A stretch of 64,000 bases of DNA from CAZMSD01 sp964568855 (GCA_964568855.1 CAZMSD010000013.1:22686-86685); one strand, 5' to 3'. Shown: positions 18,571-26,655, counted from the stretch's first letter. Program-made: numbers and translations. The notes: a model not told the origin generated them from the letters alone.

Positions 18571-19286
18571 TTATGCCTATGGGTGAGAGACGATCATGAA
18601 GAGCGAGATTGAGGCAAAAATCGAGTATCAGGAGGTTATCGGAGAGGCGAATCCCGGAAGCTACCGACCTATTCGCTTTTCGCGCGTCAAGTACAAGGCA
18701 AGTCCTGACGCGCATATAGATATACGCCAATACCAACGGGGATATGATGACGAAGGCGAGGTAGTTTTCTATCCGACGAAAACGGGCTTCAGGTTTCTCG
18801 AGCGCGAGTTTCGGCGGGTCGTTAAAGAGTATGTGTTAATGCCAGAGACGTACGTCCATCCGCTTATAGTTAAGGCTTCCTTTCGCCTCCTGAACTCCGG
18901 TGATTTCGACAGTGCCGTCCTCAAGGCTTTCCGAACGATCGAGACCGGAATTAGGGCGCGGATCAAGGCAAGTGCTGACAATTTGGGCGTGAGCCTCATA
19001 CGTCGGGCATTTCACCCCGAGAATGGGCCCCTGACGGATATGTCGCTCCCGAAGGCAGAGAGGGAGGCGCTCTGTCATTACCTTGCTGGGGCATTTGGGT
19101 ACTACAAGAATCCGTGTTCGCACAGGGACGTCGATATGGACTTTTCTTTCCACGTTCGAGCGAATCGTAGTGGCGAGTGATCTGCTAAAGATCGTTGAGA
19201 GTGCCGGCGAGATGGCCAAAGAGAAAGCATAACAACGAAATGGACTTGGCGGTCCGCTTCGCGGCCCGCAAGTCATTTCGAGCGCG
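18571..19286 (+). mobile_element. single integron gene cassette (no integrase nearby)
   Basis: The left junction reads G/TTATGC (18570-18576). The right end carries an attC-like palindrome whose inverse core GCATAAC (19227-19233) is the exact complement of that GTTATGC, as expected when a circular cassette is opened between G and TT. Between them lies one promoterless gene with a 25-base leader, the classic cassette layout, and base composition is visibly less GC-rich than the flanks. After the final G at 19286 comes TTCTCT, flanking DNA not a new core, so this is the only or last cassette. No integron integrase or attI is in the window. Inferred mechanism: insertion at a secondary G/TT site. 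Confidence 0.72.
18596..19180 (+). CDS. TIGR02391 / Hypoth_Ymh family protein, integron cassette cargo
   Basis: The 194-residue protein matches the TIGR02391/Hypoth_Ymh family pattern in its C-terminal half: LNSGDFDSAVLKAFRTIETGIRAR, a variable middle, then LAGAFGYYKNPCSHRDVD, where the family has a GAIGAFRNP-like block followed by HR. The family is of unknown biochemical function and, from general knowledge, is common in mobile and defence-associated contexts. The N-terminal ~90 residues are hydrophilic and unrecognised. It has no signal peptide, so it is probably cytoplasmic. Codons are more AT-rich than its neighbours, including ATA and TTA, which supports transfer. It is the only gene of the proposed integron cassette. 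Confidence 0.75.
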   Translation: MKSEIEAKIEYQEVIGEANPGSYRPIRFSRVKYKASPDAHIDIRQYQRGYDDEGEVVFYPTKTGFRFLEREFRRVVKEYVLMPETYVHPLIVKASFRLLNSGDFDSAVLKAFRTIETGIRARIKASADNLGVSLIRRAFHPENGPLTDMSLPKAEREALCHYLAGAFGYYKNPCSHRDVDMDFSFHVRANRSGE

Positions 19287-19292
19287 TTCTCT
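19227..19292 (+). other. attC recombination site of the cassette
   Basis: R'' box GCATAAC at 19227-19233. L'' arm CGAAATGGACTTG (19236-19248) pairs with L' arm CAAGTCATTTCG (19269-19280) except for one extra G, the kind of extrahelical base that sets strand choice in attC sites. A CCGCTTCGCGG hairpin tip lies between. The recombination point G/TT is at 19286/19287. The in-place R' box is not canonical because the bases after G are flanking DNA; with the cassette's own left end (TTATGC) it becomes GTTATGC, fully complementary to R''. Confidence 0.75.
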
Positions 19293-19503
19293 GAGACTTT
19301 CTTCTGAGTCCTTCGTGTCCTTCGTGCCCTTCGTGGCGAGAGAACTTCGTGCCTTCGTGGTGAGACGACCTTCCATCATCACGTCGACCGCTCGAATCCC
19401 TCCCTAAAAGGCGCAGAGCGCCATCAAATGTCCCCGTTCAGATTGAACGTGCCTCGATGTGATCGTACTTTAGCTGCCACAAGAGGGTGAGTCTGAGGCA
19501 GAG
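19287..19503 (+). other. intergenic region right of the cassette
   Basis: Holds the CTTCGTG-type repeat copy B (19304-19362), a small palindrome GGCGCAGAGCGCC near 19411, and a hairpin CGTTCA-GAT-TGAACG at about 19434-19448. From about 19440 to 19620 the minus strand carries an open frame with protein-like composition that runs against the start of the next gene; see the findings. No gene is called here. Confidence 0.5.
19304..19362 (+). repeat. CTTCGTG-type direct repeat, copy B
   Basis: Starts CTGAGTCCTTCGTGTCC and ends CCTTCGTGGTG, aligned with copy A with a one-base gap and a handful of substitutions. Lies 18 bases to the right of the attC recombination point, so the two copies bracket the cassette in direct orientation about 890 bp apart. 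Confidence 0.7.
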
Positions 19504-20346
19504 TTGCCGACAATTACTCCCATTAATGATTTTCACAAGGACCTTGACCTGGTTCTTCAGCACCTCCGGGGGGAATCCGCGCCCCTTGTTCATGCGCTGC
19601 AATGCCGACAGATAATTCTTCGAACTCTCCCGTTCTTGCTGCTCGCCTTCCTTTCCATAGGTTGCGCGCCACGAATCCCCGCCGGAAGCCCGCCGGCCGC
19701 CTGGTGGCCGCCCGCGCCGGAGAGTCTGTTCGTCAGTCCGCTGCTTCCGGATGGGGAGGTCGATCACCCGGGGGCGGGCCGGCTGCTGGTGGATCCGGAT
19801 TTCCCGCGCAGCGGGGGATCGCCCGGGCAGTATATCCGGCTCTGGAAGCAGACACTGTACCAGCGTGGAGCCAGGGCCGGTCTTAGGGTGCTGCATCCCA
19901 GGCTGCCCGACAGCATCGCCGCCGCGGAATTTCATTGTCCCATGCCTGCCGCGGAGTGGCGCAGGCTTTTCGGCGCGATACCGGGCGGACGCAGCCGGGT
20001 GCTGCTGGTTAATGAACTGCACCTGGCGGCGCTGTCCCGGTCCTGGCTGACCGATCTGCTGGCGGGCCTGACCCTGACCGACACGGTGGGCCGTGAATGG
20101 GGGTATCTGAAAACGGATTACCGCCTGCACGATCCCCGAACGCAGGCCGACAGCGGGGATCTGCGCCTGGTCAGCCGCGAGGCGGACGACGGCTGGACCA
20201 TGAACCGCGCCGATCGCGCCGGCCTCCTGCTGATCCGCGGGGTTAAAGACCTGCTGAAGGTCGTACTGGAACCGGGGGAGGCTGCAACCCAACACTCGGA
20301 ACCGGGTCCAGGACACACGCAAAGCCTTCGGAGGAATCGCCGGTGA
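19504..20346 (+). CDS. lipoprotein upstream of TRAP transporter genes; start uncertain
   Basis: The frame encodes up to 280 residues. A lipoprotein signal is obvious (ILRTLPFLLLAFLSIGC, then APRIP), but it lies ~38-54 residues into the frame. The only conventional upstream start is the TTG at 19504, and no ribosome-binding site is clear, so the native start may have been lost or replaced by the foreign DNA next door. The mature part, with LLVNELHLAALSRSWLTDLLAGL and a late NRADRAGLLLIRGVKDLL helix, matches no family I know. Its stop overlaps the tatT-like start (GTGA), which ties it to the TRAP operon. It is likely an accessory periplasmic or outer-membrane lipoprotein of that transporter, by inference. 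Confidence 0.6.
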   Translation: MPTITPINDFHKDLDLVLQHLRGESAPLVHALQCRQIILRTLPFLLLAFLSIGCAPRIPAGSPPAAWWPPAPESLFVSPLLPDGEVDHPGAGRLLVDPDFPRSGGSPGQYIRLWKQTLYQRGARAGLRVLHPRLPDSIAAAEFHCPMPAAEWRRLFGAIPGGRSRVLLVNELHLAALSRSWLTDLLAGLTLTDTVGREWGYLKTDYRLHDPRTQADSGDLRLVSREADDGWTMNRADRAGLLLIRGVKDLLKVVLEPGEAATQHSEPGPGHTQSLRRNRR

Positions 20347-21206
20347 AGCTCACTTGCCGCACTCTGGCACAATCCCTGCTGCTCGCTCTGCTGCTGCCCG
20401 GCCTGCTGGGCTGCTCGCTCAGACGCATGGCGCTGCGCACGGTCGAGCCGGTCCTGGACGACTTCGTCGACGCTCTGTTCGCCGAGGAGGACCTGGAGCT
20501 GGCTCGTGGGGCTTTCGAAGCGGACATCAAGCTGATCGAAGGCCTTCGCCGGACCGGTGACAGCCCCCGCCTGCGCGTGCTCAACGCCATGGCGCTCACC
20601 GGTTACGCACTGATCTACTGCGAAGGTTTTGACGACGAGCGCGCCGGCCGGCTCTACCTGCGAGCCCGTGATATAGGGCAGCGCATGCTGGGGCTGGATC
20701 CATTCGAAATGGATGAAAGCGCCTTCCGGGAGTGGCTGGCCGCGAGGCGGCCCGTGGACCTGGAGGGTCTGTTCTGGACGGCCTTTCCCTACGGAGCCTG
20801 GATCAACCTGAACCTGCACTTAAGCGAGGCACTCTTTCGCCTGCCGCGCGTGGAAGACATGGTGCGGACCTGCATCGAACTCGATGAGGGCTATTTCTTC
20901 GGCGCCGGGAGCCTCTTCCTGGGAGCCCTGGACTGCGTGAGGCCGCGGATCGTGGGCGGGGATCCGAGGCGCGGCCGGGAGGCCTTTCGCAGAGCTCAGG
21001 GACTGGTGGGACCCGCTTTGCTGCTGGCAAGGCTGTATGAAGCGAAGTACTACTGCCCCGCGGCCCTGGACGAGCAGCGCTTCGACGAGCTGCTGGCGGA
21101 GATCCGCGCCTTCGATTCAGCGGCCTACCCCGACCACCGCCTGCTCAACTCCTATTGCCTGCGTGAGGTGGAGGGACTGGCGCAGCGGCGGGAAGAGCTC
21201 TTCTGA
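20343..21206 (+). CDS. tatT: TRAP transporter TatT component family lipoprotein
   Basis: The 287-residue lipoprotein (lipobox LLGC, Cys24) matches the TatT family, the helical tetratricopeptide-like component of TPAT transporters first described in Treponema pallidum (TP0956). Helical repeats run through the mature chain, for example LRVLNAMALTGYALIYCEGFDDERAGRLYLRARDIG and WTAFPYGAWINLNLH, and GYFFGAGSLFLGAL is family-like. TatT forms a trimer that docks the TRAP substrate-binding protein and is thought to deliver hydrophobic ligands (known for the family). The GTG start overlaps the upstream lipoprotein stop. The binding protein gene follows 23 bases downstream. Confidence 0.85.
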   Translation: MKLTCRTLAQSLLLALLLPGLLGCSLRRMALRTVEPVLDDFVDALFAEEDLELARGAFEADIKLIEGLRRTGDSPRLRVLNAMALTGYALIYCEGFDDERAGRLYLRARDIGQRMLGLDPFEMDESAFREWLAARRPVDLEGLFWTAFPYGAWINLNLHLSEALFRLPRVEDMVRTCIELDEGYFFGAGSLFLGALDCVRPRIVGGDPRRGREAFRRAQGLVGPALLLARLYEAKYYCPAALDEQRFDELLAEIRAFDSAAYPDHRLLNSYCLREVEGLAQRREELF

Positions 21207-21229
21207 TCGCAGCCAACGAAGGAGATCCG

Positions 21230-22288
21230 ATGCGGAAAATATCTGCCAATCAACGTGATCGATTGAGAAATAGACTTGCTGGATTCCTGCCCGGCGGTAT
21301 CCTGTCACTGCTCTTGCTGCTGTTCATGACCCGCCTGCTCCTTGCCGAAACGGTGATCAAGTTCGCCACGGTGGCCCCCCGGAATTCCACCTGGATGAAC
21401 ATCATGGAGGAGCTGGACCGGGAGATCCGGGAGCGTACCGGTGACGGCGTGCGCTTCAAGATTTATCCCGGGGGCGTTCAGGGAGACGAGCGGGACGTGA
21501 TCCGCAAAATCCGCTTCGGCCAGCTCCACGGCGGCGGGTTCACCGGCCTGGGCCTGGGCCTGATCCAGCCGCAGGCCAGGGTGCTTGACCTGCCCTACCT
21601 ATTCCGCGACTCGGAAGAAGCCGATGTCGTGCTCGAGGGCCTCTTCGACGAATTCGCGCAGCTGTTCGCGGAGAAGGAGTTCCTCCTTCTAGGTTGGGCC
21701 GAGGTGGGATTCGTGCACTTTTTCACCGTGGAGCCCATGCGGAGCATCGAGGATCTGCGGAAACAGAAGATGTGGATCTGGGAGGGCGATCCCCTGGCCA
21801 GCGCCTATTTCCGCGAACTGGACCTCAAGCCGATTCCCCTCTCCCTGCCCGACGTGCTCACCAGTTTCCAGACCGGCCTCATCAACGGCGCCTACGCCTC
21901 CCCCTACGGCGCCAGCGTGCTGCAGTGGCAGACACGCGTGAATTATGTCAGTGACCGCCCCATGGCCGACGCCTCCGGCGCGGTGCTGATCAGCATGCGC
22001 ACCTGGAACAAGCTGGAGCCGGCGGAGCAGGAAGTGCTCAGGGAAGTGGGCCGGCGCCGGTTGCGGGAGTTGACCCTGGCTTCCCGCAGGGACAACGCGG
22101 CGGCGCTGGCCGCCTTCCGGCAGGCCGGCATCGAACTCATGGCGGCGCGCTCTCCGGACGAGCAGGCGAAGTTCGAGGAACTCGGCCGCCGCGTTCAGGA
22201 CAAGCTGGCCGGCGACCTGTATGACGCGGCATTGCTCGAGCGGGTACGCGGACTGGTTGCCGGCCTGCGCTCCGAATCCGGGGACTGA
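21230..22288 (+). CDS. TRAP transporter substrate-binding protein, DctP/TatP type
   Basis: This 352-residue periplasmic protein captures the substrate and hands it to the DctQM permease. A positively charged N-terminus and hydrophobic stretch (about 17-39, ending LLLAETVIKF) form a signal peptide or anchor. DctP-family features include FATVAPRNSTWMNIMEELDREI, RFKIYPGGVQGDERDVIRKI, VLDLPYLFRD and IPLSLPDVLTSFQTGLINGAYASPYGA. It lacks the common Arg in its usual setting as far as I can tell, fitting TatP-type proteins that bind non-carboxylate or hydrophobic ligands (inference). AAGGAG is close upstream of the ATG. It sits between tatT and dctQ. Confidence 0.88.
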   Translation: MRKISANQRDRLRNRLAGFLPGGILSLLLLLFMTRLLLAETVIKFATVAPRNSTWMNIMEELDREIRERTGDGVRFKIYPGGVQGDERDVIRKIRFGQLHGGGFTGLGLGLIQPQARVLDLPYLFRDSEEADVVLEGLFDEFAQLFAEKEFLLLGWAEVGFVHFFTVEPMRSIEDLRKQKMWIWEGDPLASAYFRELDLKPIPLSLPDVLTSFQTGLINGAYASPYGASVLQWQTRVNYVSDRPMADASGAVLISMRTWNKLEPAEQEVLREVGRRRLRELTLASRRDNAAALAAFRQAGIELMAARSPDEQAKFEELGRRVQDKLAGDLYDAALLERVRGLVAGLRSESGD

Positions 22289-22343
22289 AGGGCCGAATCC
22301 GCCGCAGCGGTGGGTGACCCGTGAACCAGGACTTCAGAGTATC

Positions 22344-23000
22344 ATGAACCAGGACTCGCAGCAGACCCCTCCCGGCCCCGCTGATCCCCGGCATCCGCCC
22401 GGGATACCCTGGGCGGCGGGTCTTCGTTCGGTTCTTGAGTCCCTGCGCCGCTTCCGCTCCCTGCTGGAGGGATTGGAGATCGGCGCCCTGCTGCTGCTGC
22501 TGGGCGGCATGATCCTGCTGGCCTTCCTGCAGGTGGTTCTGCGGCAATTCCACGGCGGGCTGCTCTGGGCGGACGTGGTGGTGCGCCACCTGGTGCTCTG
22601 GATCGCCTTCGCAGGTTCCGCCTTGGCCGCCTCCCGTTCCCGACACATCACCATCGACGCCCTGGGAAGGCTGCTCAAGGGGCCCTTGCGCATGACGGTG
22701 CGGGGGCTGATCGACCTGCTGGGCGCCTGGATCTGTCTGCGGCTCGCCCATGCCGGATTCGACTTCACGGCCATGAGCCGTGAGTTCGGCGAAACTATCG
22801 ACCCGCTTGACCTGCCCGCCTGGACCTTCCAGGCGGTAATCCCCGCGGGATTCGCGCTGATCGCCTTTCATTTCCTGCTGGATATTCCCCTGATGTTCGG
22901 AGAGAATCTGCCGCAAGAGGATTCCCCAGGGCTGGAAATCCGTCGGGCGGAGTCCGACGCGGAATCCTGCGCCGATCCAAAGGGGGAGCACGGGCGATGA
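22344..23000 (+). CDS. TRAP transporter small permease, DctQ type
   Basis: The 218-residue protein is the four-helix small subunit of the TRAP permease. I start at the ATG at 22344, since the frame upstream overlaps the previous gene's end and shows no family features. Four hydrophobic segments are visible: IGALLLLLGGMILLAFLQVV, VVVRHLVLWIAFAGSALAAS, MTVRGLIDLLGAWICLRL and FQAVIPAGFALIAFHFLLDI. The SRHITIDALGR motif between helices 2 and 3 is characteristic of DctQ. The N-terminus has a Pro-rich extension of about 25 residues. It overlaps dctM by 4 bases. Confidence 0.88.
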   Translation: MNQDSQQTPPGPADPRHPPGIPWAAGLRSVLESLRRFRSLLEGLEIGALLLLLGGMILLAFLQVVLRQFHGGLLWADVVVRHLVLWIAFAGSALAASRSRHITIDALGRLLKGPLRMTVRGLIDLLGAWICLRLAHAGFDFTAMSREFGETIDPLDLPAWTFQAVIPAGFALIAFHFLLDIPLMFGENLPQEDSPGLEIRRAESDAESCADPKGEHGR

Positions 23001-24253
23001 CTGCGCTGCTGATGCTGCTCTTCGCCCTCCTGGGAGCGCCGCTCTTCGTGATCATCGGCTGGATCGCTCTGAGCGCCTTCGGAGCCGCCGGCATCAACCC
23101 TGCCGCGATCATCATAGAGCTCTACCGCATGGCCTCCCAGCCCGTGCTGGTGGCCATTCCCCTGTTCACCTTCGCCGGCTTCCTGATGGCGGAATCGGGC
23201 ACGCCGCGACGCATCGTGCGCCTGAGCCGCGCAGCGCTTTCCTGGATGCCCGGCGGCCTGGCGGTGGTCAGTCTGGCGGCCTGCGCAGTATTCACCGCCT
23301 TCACCGGGGCCAGCGGTGTGACCATCATCGCTCTGGGAGGGCTGCTCTTCCCGATTCTGCTCAAGGAAGGCTACAGCGAGCGGTTCAGCCTGGGCCTGAT
23401 GACCACCAGCGGAAGCCTGGGCCTGCTCTTTCCGCCCAGCCTGCCGCTAATCCTCTACGGGCTGGTGGCCGGGGTCTCGGTGGACCGGCTCTTCCGGGCC
23501 GGCCTGCTGCCTGGCGTCCTGATCCTGCTGATCCTCTGCTTCTACGCCATGTCCAGCGCCCGGCGCTCGCGGATTCCACGGCAGCCCTTTTCATGGACGG
23601 AGCTGAAAGCGGCCTTGAAGGAATCCGGCTGGGAGATCCCGCTGCCCTTCCTCGTGCTCTGGCTGATCTACGGCGGGGTGGTCACGGCGGCCGAGGCGGC
23701 GGCGGTGACCGCGGTCTACGTCTTCGTGGTGGAAGTACTGGTCTACCGCGAAATCCGCTTCCGTGACCTGCCGGCCCTGACGGGGGAGAGCATGGCCATG
23801 GTGGGTGCCATCCTGGCAATCCTGGGCTGCGCGCTGGGTTTGACCAACTACCTTGTAGACGCTGAAGTGCCCCAGCTGATGCTCTCCTGGATGGAGGGCC
23901 TGATCGATTCCCGGCTGCTTTTCCTGGTGGTACTCAACCTCTTCCTGCTGGCGGTGGGCTGTCTGATGGACATCTTCAGCGCCATCATCGTGGTGGTGCC
24001 GCTGATCGTGCCGGTGGCCCTGAAATTCGGCGTGGACCCCGTGCACCTGGGAATCATCTTCCTGACGAACCTGGAGATCGGTTACATGACCCCGCCCGTG
24101 GGCCTGAACCTGTTCATCGCCAGCTATCGTTTCGGGCGTCCCGTGCTGTCGCTCTACCGGGCCACATTCGTCTATCTGCTGCTCTTGCTGGGCGCGCTGC
24201 TGCTGATCACCTACATCCCCTGGCTCTCGCTGTGGCTGGGTTCGATGAACTGA
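22997..24253 (+). CDS. TRAP transporter large permease, DctM type
   Basis: The 418-residue large subunit couples substrate entry to a Na+ or H+ gradient in the inner membrane. It has about 11-12 hydrophobic helices and DctM landmarks: IPLFTFAGFLMAESG, FTAFTGASGVTIIALGGLLFP, GLLFPPSLPLILYGLVAGVS and IIFLTNLEIGYMTPPVGLNL. The ATG overlaps the dctQ stop (ATGA), so the pair is translationally coupled. The gene closes the TPAT unit begun at 19.5-20.3 kb. Confidence 0.92.
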   Translation: MTALLMLLFALLGAPLFVIIGWIALSAFGAAGINPAAIIIELYRMASQPVLVAIPLFTFAGFLMAESGTPRRIVRLSRAALSWMPGGLAVVSLAACAVFTAFTGASGVTIIALGGLLFPILLKEGYSERFSLGLMTTSGSLGLLFPPSLPLILYGLVAGVSVDRLFRAGLLPGVLILLILCFYAMSSARRSRIPRQPFSWTELKAALKESGWEIPLPFLVLWLIYGGVVTAAEAAAVTAVYVFVVEVLVYREIRFRDLPALTGESMAMVGAILAILGCALGLTNYLVDAEVPQLMLSWMEGLIDSRLLFLVVLNLFLLAVGCLMDIFSAIIVVVPLIVPVALKFGVDPVHLGIIFLTNLEIGYMTPPVGLNLFIASYRFGRPVLSLYRATFVYLLLLLGALLLITYIPWLSLWLGSMN

Positions 24254-24317
24254 AGATCCCTGGGCGGGTCCCCAGCGCAGGCTTGAACAGTCCCAACAGC
24301 GGGACGATATTGCTCGT

Positions 24318-25991
24318 ATGATGCGGAGAATCTCCAGCTTAGACCTAGAATCAGGGGAACAGGTCCCCCAGCGGAGAAGACCTCTGCGCCGACTCTGGAT
24401 CTGCATTTTTCTGTGCGCCACCCTCGCCCCGGGCTATGAAGGCCTGCTGCAGCGGGGACTCAGCGCCTGGACCGAGGGGCGCCTGCAGGAAGCCCTCGAG
24501 GAATTCAGCCGGCACACCGGCGGAAGGAAGACAGATCCCCTGGCTCGCCTGAACATCGGCATCGCTTCGGGCGAGCTGCTGCTGGACCGACTCCGCGAAA
24601 TAAGAAGCCGGGTCCCGAGCCCGGCCCCCGCGGATTCGTCGATCGGCGGCGACAGCCTGGCCGTGCTGGCCGACCTGGAGGAACTCGAGCGGCTGGTAGA
24701 AGAAGGCGGCTGCCGGGAGGGCCTCAGACGCAGTGCCGGTCTCCTCGGCGAGCTGGCCGTCGCCCACGACGATTTCGAAACCCTGGGCGACTACCACTCC
24801 GGGCGCTTTCTGCTGGCGGCCGGGGACAGCGCAGCGGGCCTTGCCGCCTTAGGTCGCTGCTGGGAGACCGGCGACGCGGAGCAGTACATGGTCAACCTGC
24901 TGCTGAGGGCGCTGCTGGCCCGCGGGAAGATCTTCGCCGCGGGTGAACTCGCCCGCTCCGTCCTTGACCGGCGGCACGACAACTCAGTGGCCTGGTGGGC
25001 GCTGGGACTCAGCCTGCGGGAGGAAGGCCGTCCAGCCGAGGCGCTCAGGGCCTGGTCGCAGGGCGTGGCGGTCTACCCCTTGCAGGAAATGCTGGAAGAC
25101 GGCATCGAACTGGCCGGCGGGCAGGACCGCCCGTCTTTGAGCAACAGCTGGCTGAAGCTGCTGGCTGTGCGTTACTCCCACCTCTACCAGCCCGATGCCC
25201 TGCGTCGGTTCTGCGAGGATCGCGGCCTCGAGCTTCCGGTCGGCCTTGACAACGGGGAACATGGAGCAGAGCGCTACGGGCGGCGATTCCCGGAGTTCTT
25301 CCCCGCGGGACGCGAATGGGTCTACCACGTGCGCTATGGCTTCATCCCCCTGGGCAAGCTGGTGGTGGGCGTGCGTGATTCCGAGCTGCATCGGGTTCCC
25401 GGACAGGATCCCGTGGAAGCGCACCGAGTCTATTACCGCATCGACAGCAACCCGCTCTACAAATTGCTCATCGACCTGCACGACGTCTACGAGGCGCTGA
25501 TTCCATCCCACTGCCTGCACAGTCTTCAGTTCGTCACCCACAGCCGGGAGGGACGGGACCGCTTCGACCGGGTCTACGAATTCGATTTCCTGAGGGGCCG
25601 GCTACTGGCCAGGGGATATCATCTCATGGGCGACATCTACCGGATGAACCTGCCCGTAGCGCAGGAACTCTTCGACGGCCTCTCGCTGCTCTTCGCCGCC
25701 CGGCGCCAGGTCCTTGAAGGGAGCTTCGGCCCGGTGCTGACAATCATCGACGAGGAAGTGCATCGAACGGTAATCGAAGACGACGGTCGAGGACGGAAAC
25801 GGATCATGGGCAGGACGCACCCGGTACGCAAGGTGCACGGTTCTGCGGATTACCAGGGAATCGCCGGACTGACGGGCGAATTCTGGGGCAGCTTCAGCGA
25901 CGACGGGGAGGCCCTGCCCCTGAGCGCCCGCTTCCAGATCAAGGTGGGCCGCATTTCCCTCGAACTGGAGGAAATCCGCCATGTTAACTGA
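24318..25991 (+). CDS. TPR protein with C-terminal DUF3108-like domain
   Basis: The 557-residue product has a weak N-terminal hydrophobic segment (WICIFLCATLAPGYE, about 27-41) that may be a signal. Residues 40-290 are TPR-like helical pairs (GRLQEALEEFSRHTGG, NSVAWWALGLSLREEGRPAEALRAWSQG). The C-terminal ~240 residues resemble DUF3108: FFPAGREWVYHVRYGFIPLGKLVVGV, a YYRIDSNPLYKLLIDLHDVYEALI segment, then LHSLQFVTHSREG. DUF3108 proteins are periplasmic and of unclear function, often near envelope genes. The last 11 bases overlap the adenylyltransferase gene. The TRAP genes end 64 bases upstream, and a direct link to transport is not shown. Confidence 0.75.
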   Translation: MMRRISSLDLESGEQVPQRRRPLRRLWICIFLCATLAPGYEGLLQRGLSAWTEGRLQEALEEFSRHTGGRKTDPLARLNIGIASGELLLDRLREIRSRVPSPAPADSSIGGDSLAVLADLEELERLVEEGGCREGLRRSAGLLGELAVAHDDFETLGDYHSGRFLLAAGDSAAGLAALGRCWETGDAEQYMVNLLLRALLARGKIFAAGELARSVLDRRHDNSVAWWALGLSLREEGRPAEALRAWSQGVAVYPLQEMLEDGIELAGGQDRPSLSNSWLKLLAVRYSHLYQPDALRRFCEDRGLELPVGLDNGEHGAERYGRRFPEFFPAGREWVYHVRYGFIPLGKLVVGVRDSELHRVPGQDPVEAHRVYYRIDSNPLYKLLIDLHDVYEALIPSHCLHSLQFVTHSREGRDRFDRVYEFDFLRGRLLARGYHLMGDIYRMNLPVAQELFDGLSLLFAARRQVLEGSFGPVLTIIDEEVHRTVIEDDGRGRKRIMGRTHPVRKVHGSADYQGIAGLTGEFWGSFSDDGEALPLSARFQIKVGRISLELEEIRHVN

Positions 25992-26487
25992 GCTCGAGCG
26001 GAAGATCGTCGACTTCGAGACAGCGAGAGCCTGGCGCCTAAGTCTGCGGGAGTCCGGTACCGAGCTGGTGTTCACCAACGGGGTCTTCGACATCCTCCAT
26101 TCCGGCCACGTGGAGTACCTGGCCCGGGCAAGGGAACAGGGTGGGGCCCTGCTGGTGGGTCTCAACTCGGACACTTCGACGCGCCTGCAGGACAAGGCTC
26201 CCGGGCGCCCCCTGAACGGCGAGGAAGACCGCGCGCTGGTGCTGGCAGGACTGAGTTCGGTGGACCGGGTGCTGCTCTTCGACGAGGAGACCCCTTTGAG
26301 CTTGATTCTGGAACTCAAGCCGGACGTTCTGGCCAAGGGCGCCGACTATGAACTGCCGCAGATCGTGGGCGCCGCCGAAGTCCTGGCCCGGGGCGGCCGG
26401 GTGCAACGGATTCCACTGCGTCCGGGACGCAGCACTTCGGTGCTGATCGAGCGAATCCTCAACGGAGGGGGCCGCCGCGGGGACTAG
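25981..26487 (+). CDS. rfaE2: D-glycero-beta-D-manno-heptose 1-phosphate adenylyltransferase
   Basis: The 168-residue enzyme belongs to the cytidylyltransferase-like family and should form ADP-heptose from heptose 1-phosphate and ATP for lipopolysaccharide core synthesis. Key motifs are VFTNGVFDILHSGHVEYL with HSGH at residues 40-43, VGLNSDTSTR, and DVLAKGADY, followed by GRVQRIPLRPGRSTS near the C-terminus. It matches the stand-alone C-terminal half of HldE (RfaE domain II); the kinase half is not in the window. It overlaps the DUF3108 gene by 11 bases. A related glycerol-3-phosphate cytidylyltransferase is the less likely alternative. Confidence 0.88.
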   Translation: MLTELERKIVDFETARAWRLSLRESGTELVFTNGVFDILHSGHVEYLARAREQGGALLVGLNSDTSTRLQDKAPGRPLNGEEDRALVLAGLSSVDRVLLFDEETPLSLILELKPDVLAKGADYELPQIVGAAEVLARGGRVQRIPLRPGRSTSVLIERILNGGGRRGD

Positions 26488-26563
26488 GCCCTAAAGCGGA
26501 GCCGTGTGAAGGCTGGTCCGCCCTGACTGTGTGAAATCCGGCGCCTCTATGACTACTTTCCGG

Positions 26564-26583
26564 CGGATCCTGTGCAGGATCCG
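26564..26583. promoter_or_regulatory. perfect dyad, possible enhancer site for sigma-54 activator
   Basis: CGGATCCTG and CAGGATCCG flank a 2-base centre. The site is centred about 90 bases upstream of the predicted sigma-54 start at ~26666, the normal range for a bacterial enhancer-binding protein site. The regulator is unknown and the pairing with the promoter is inferred. Confidence 0.4.
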
Positions 26584-26639
26584 ACAGGCACGAATCCCAT
26601 CACCGAGCTAAATCCTTGATTCTCAATATCGCAGAGAAT

Positions 26640-26655
26640 TGGCACGGGATTCGCT
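26640..26655 (+). promoter_or_regulatory. sigma-54-type (-24/-12) promoter
   Basis: TGGCACGGGATTCGCT matches the RpoN consensus TGGCACG-N4-TTGCW at all positions except TTGC, which reads TCGC. The invariant GG and GC are exactly 10 bases apart. Predicted start is near 26666. No start codon with a good ribosome-binding site follows before the terminator at 26809. Confidence 0.6.

Noticed and set aside
18971..18999. Hypoth_Ymh gene as part of a defence island
   Set aside because: No restriction, toxin, helicase or phage gene lies nearby; only the cassette context is supported.
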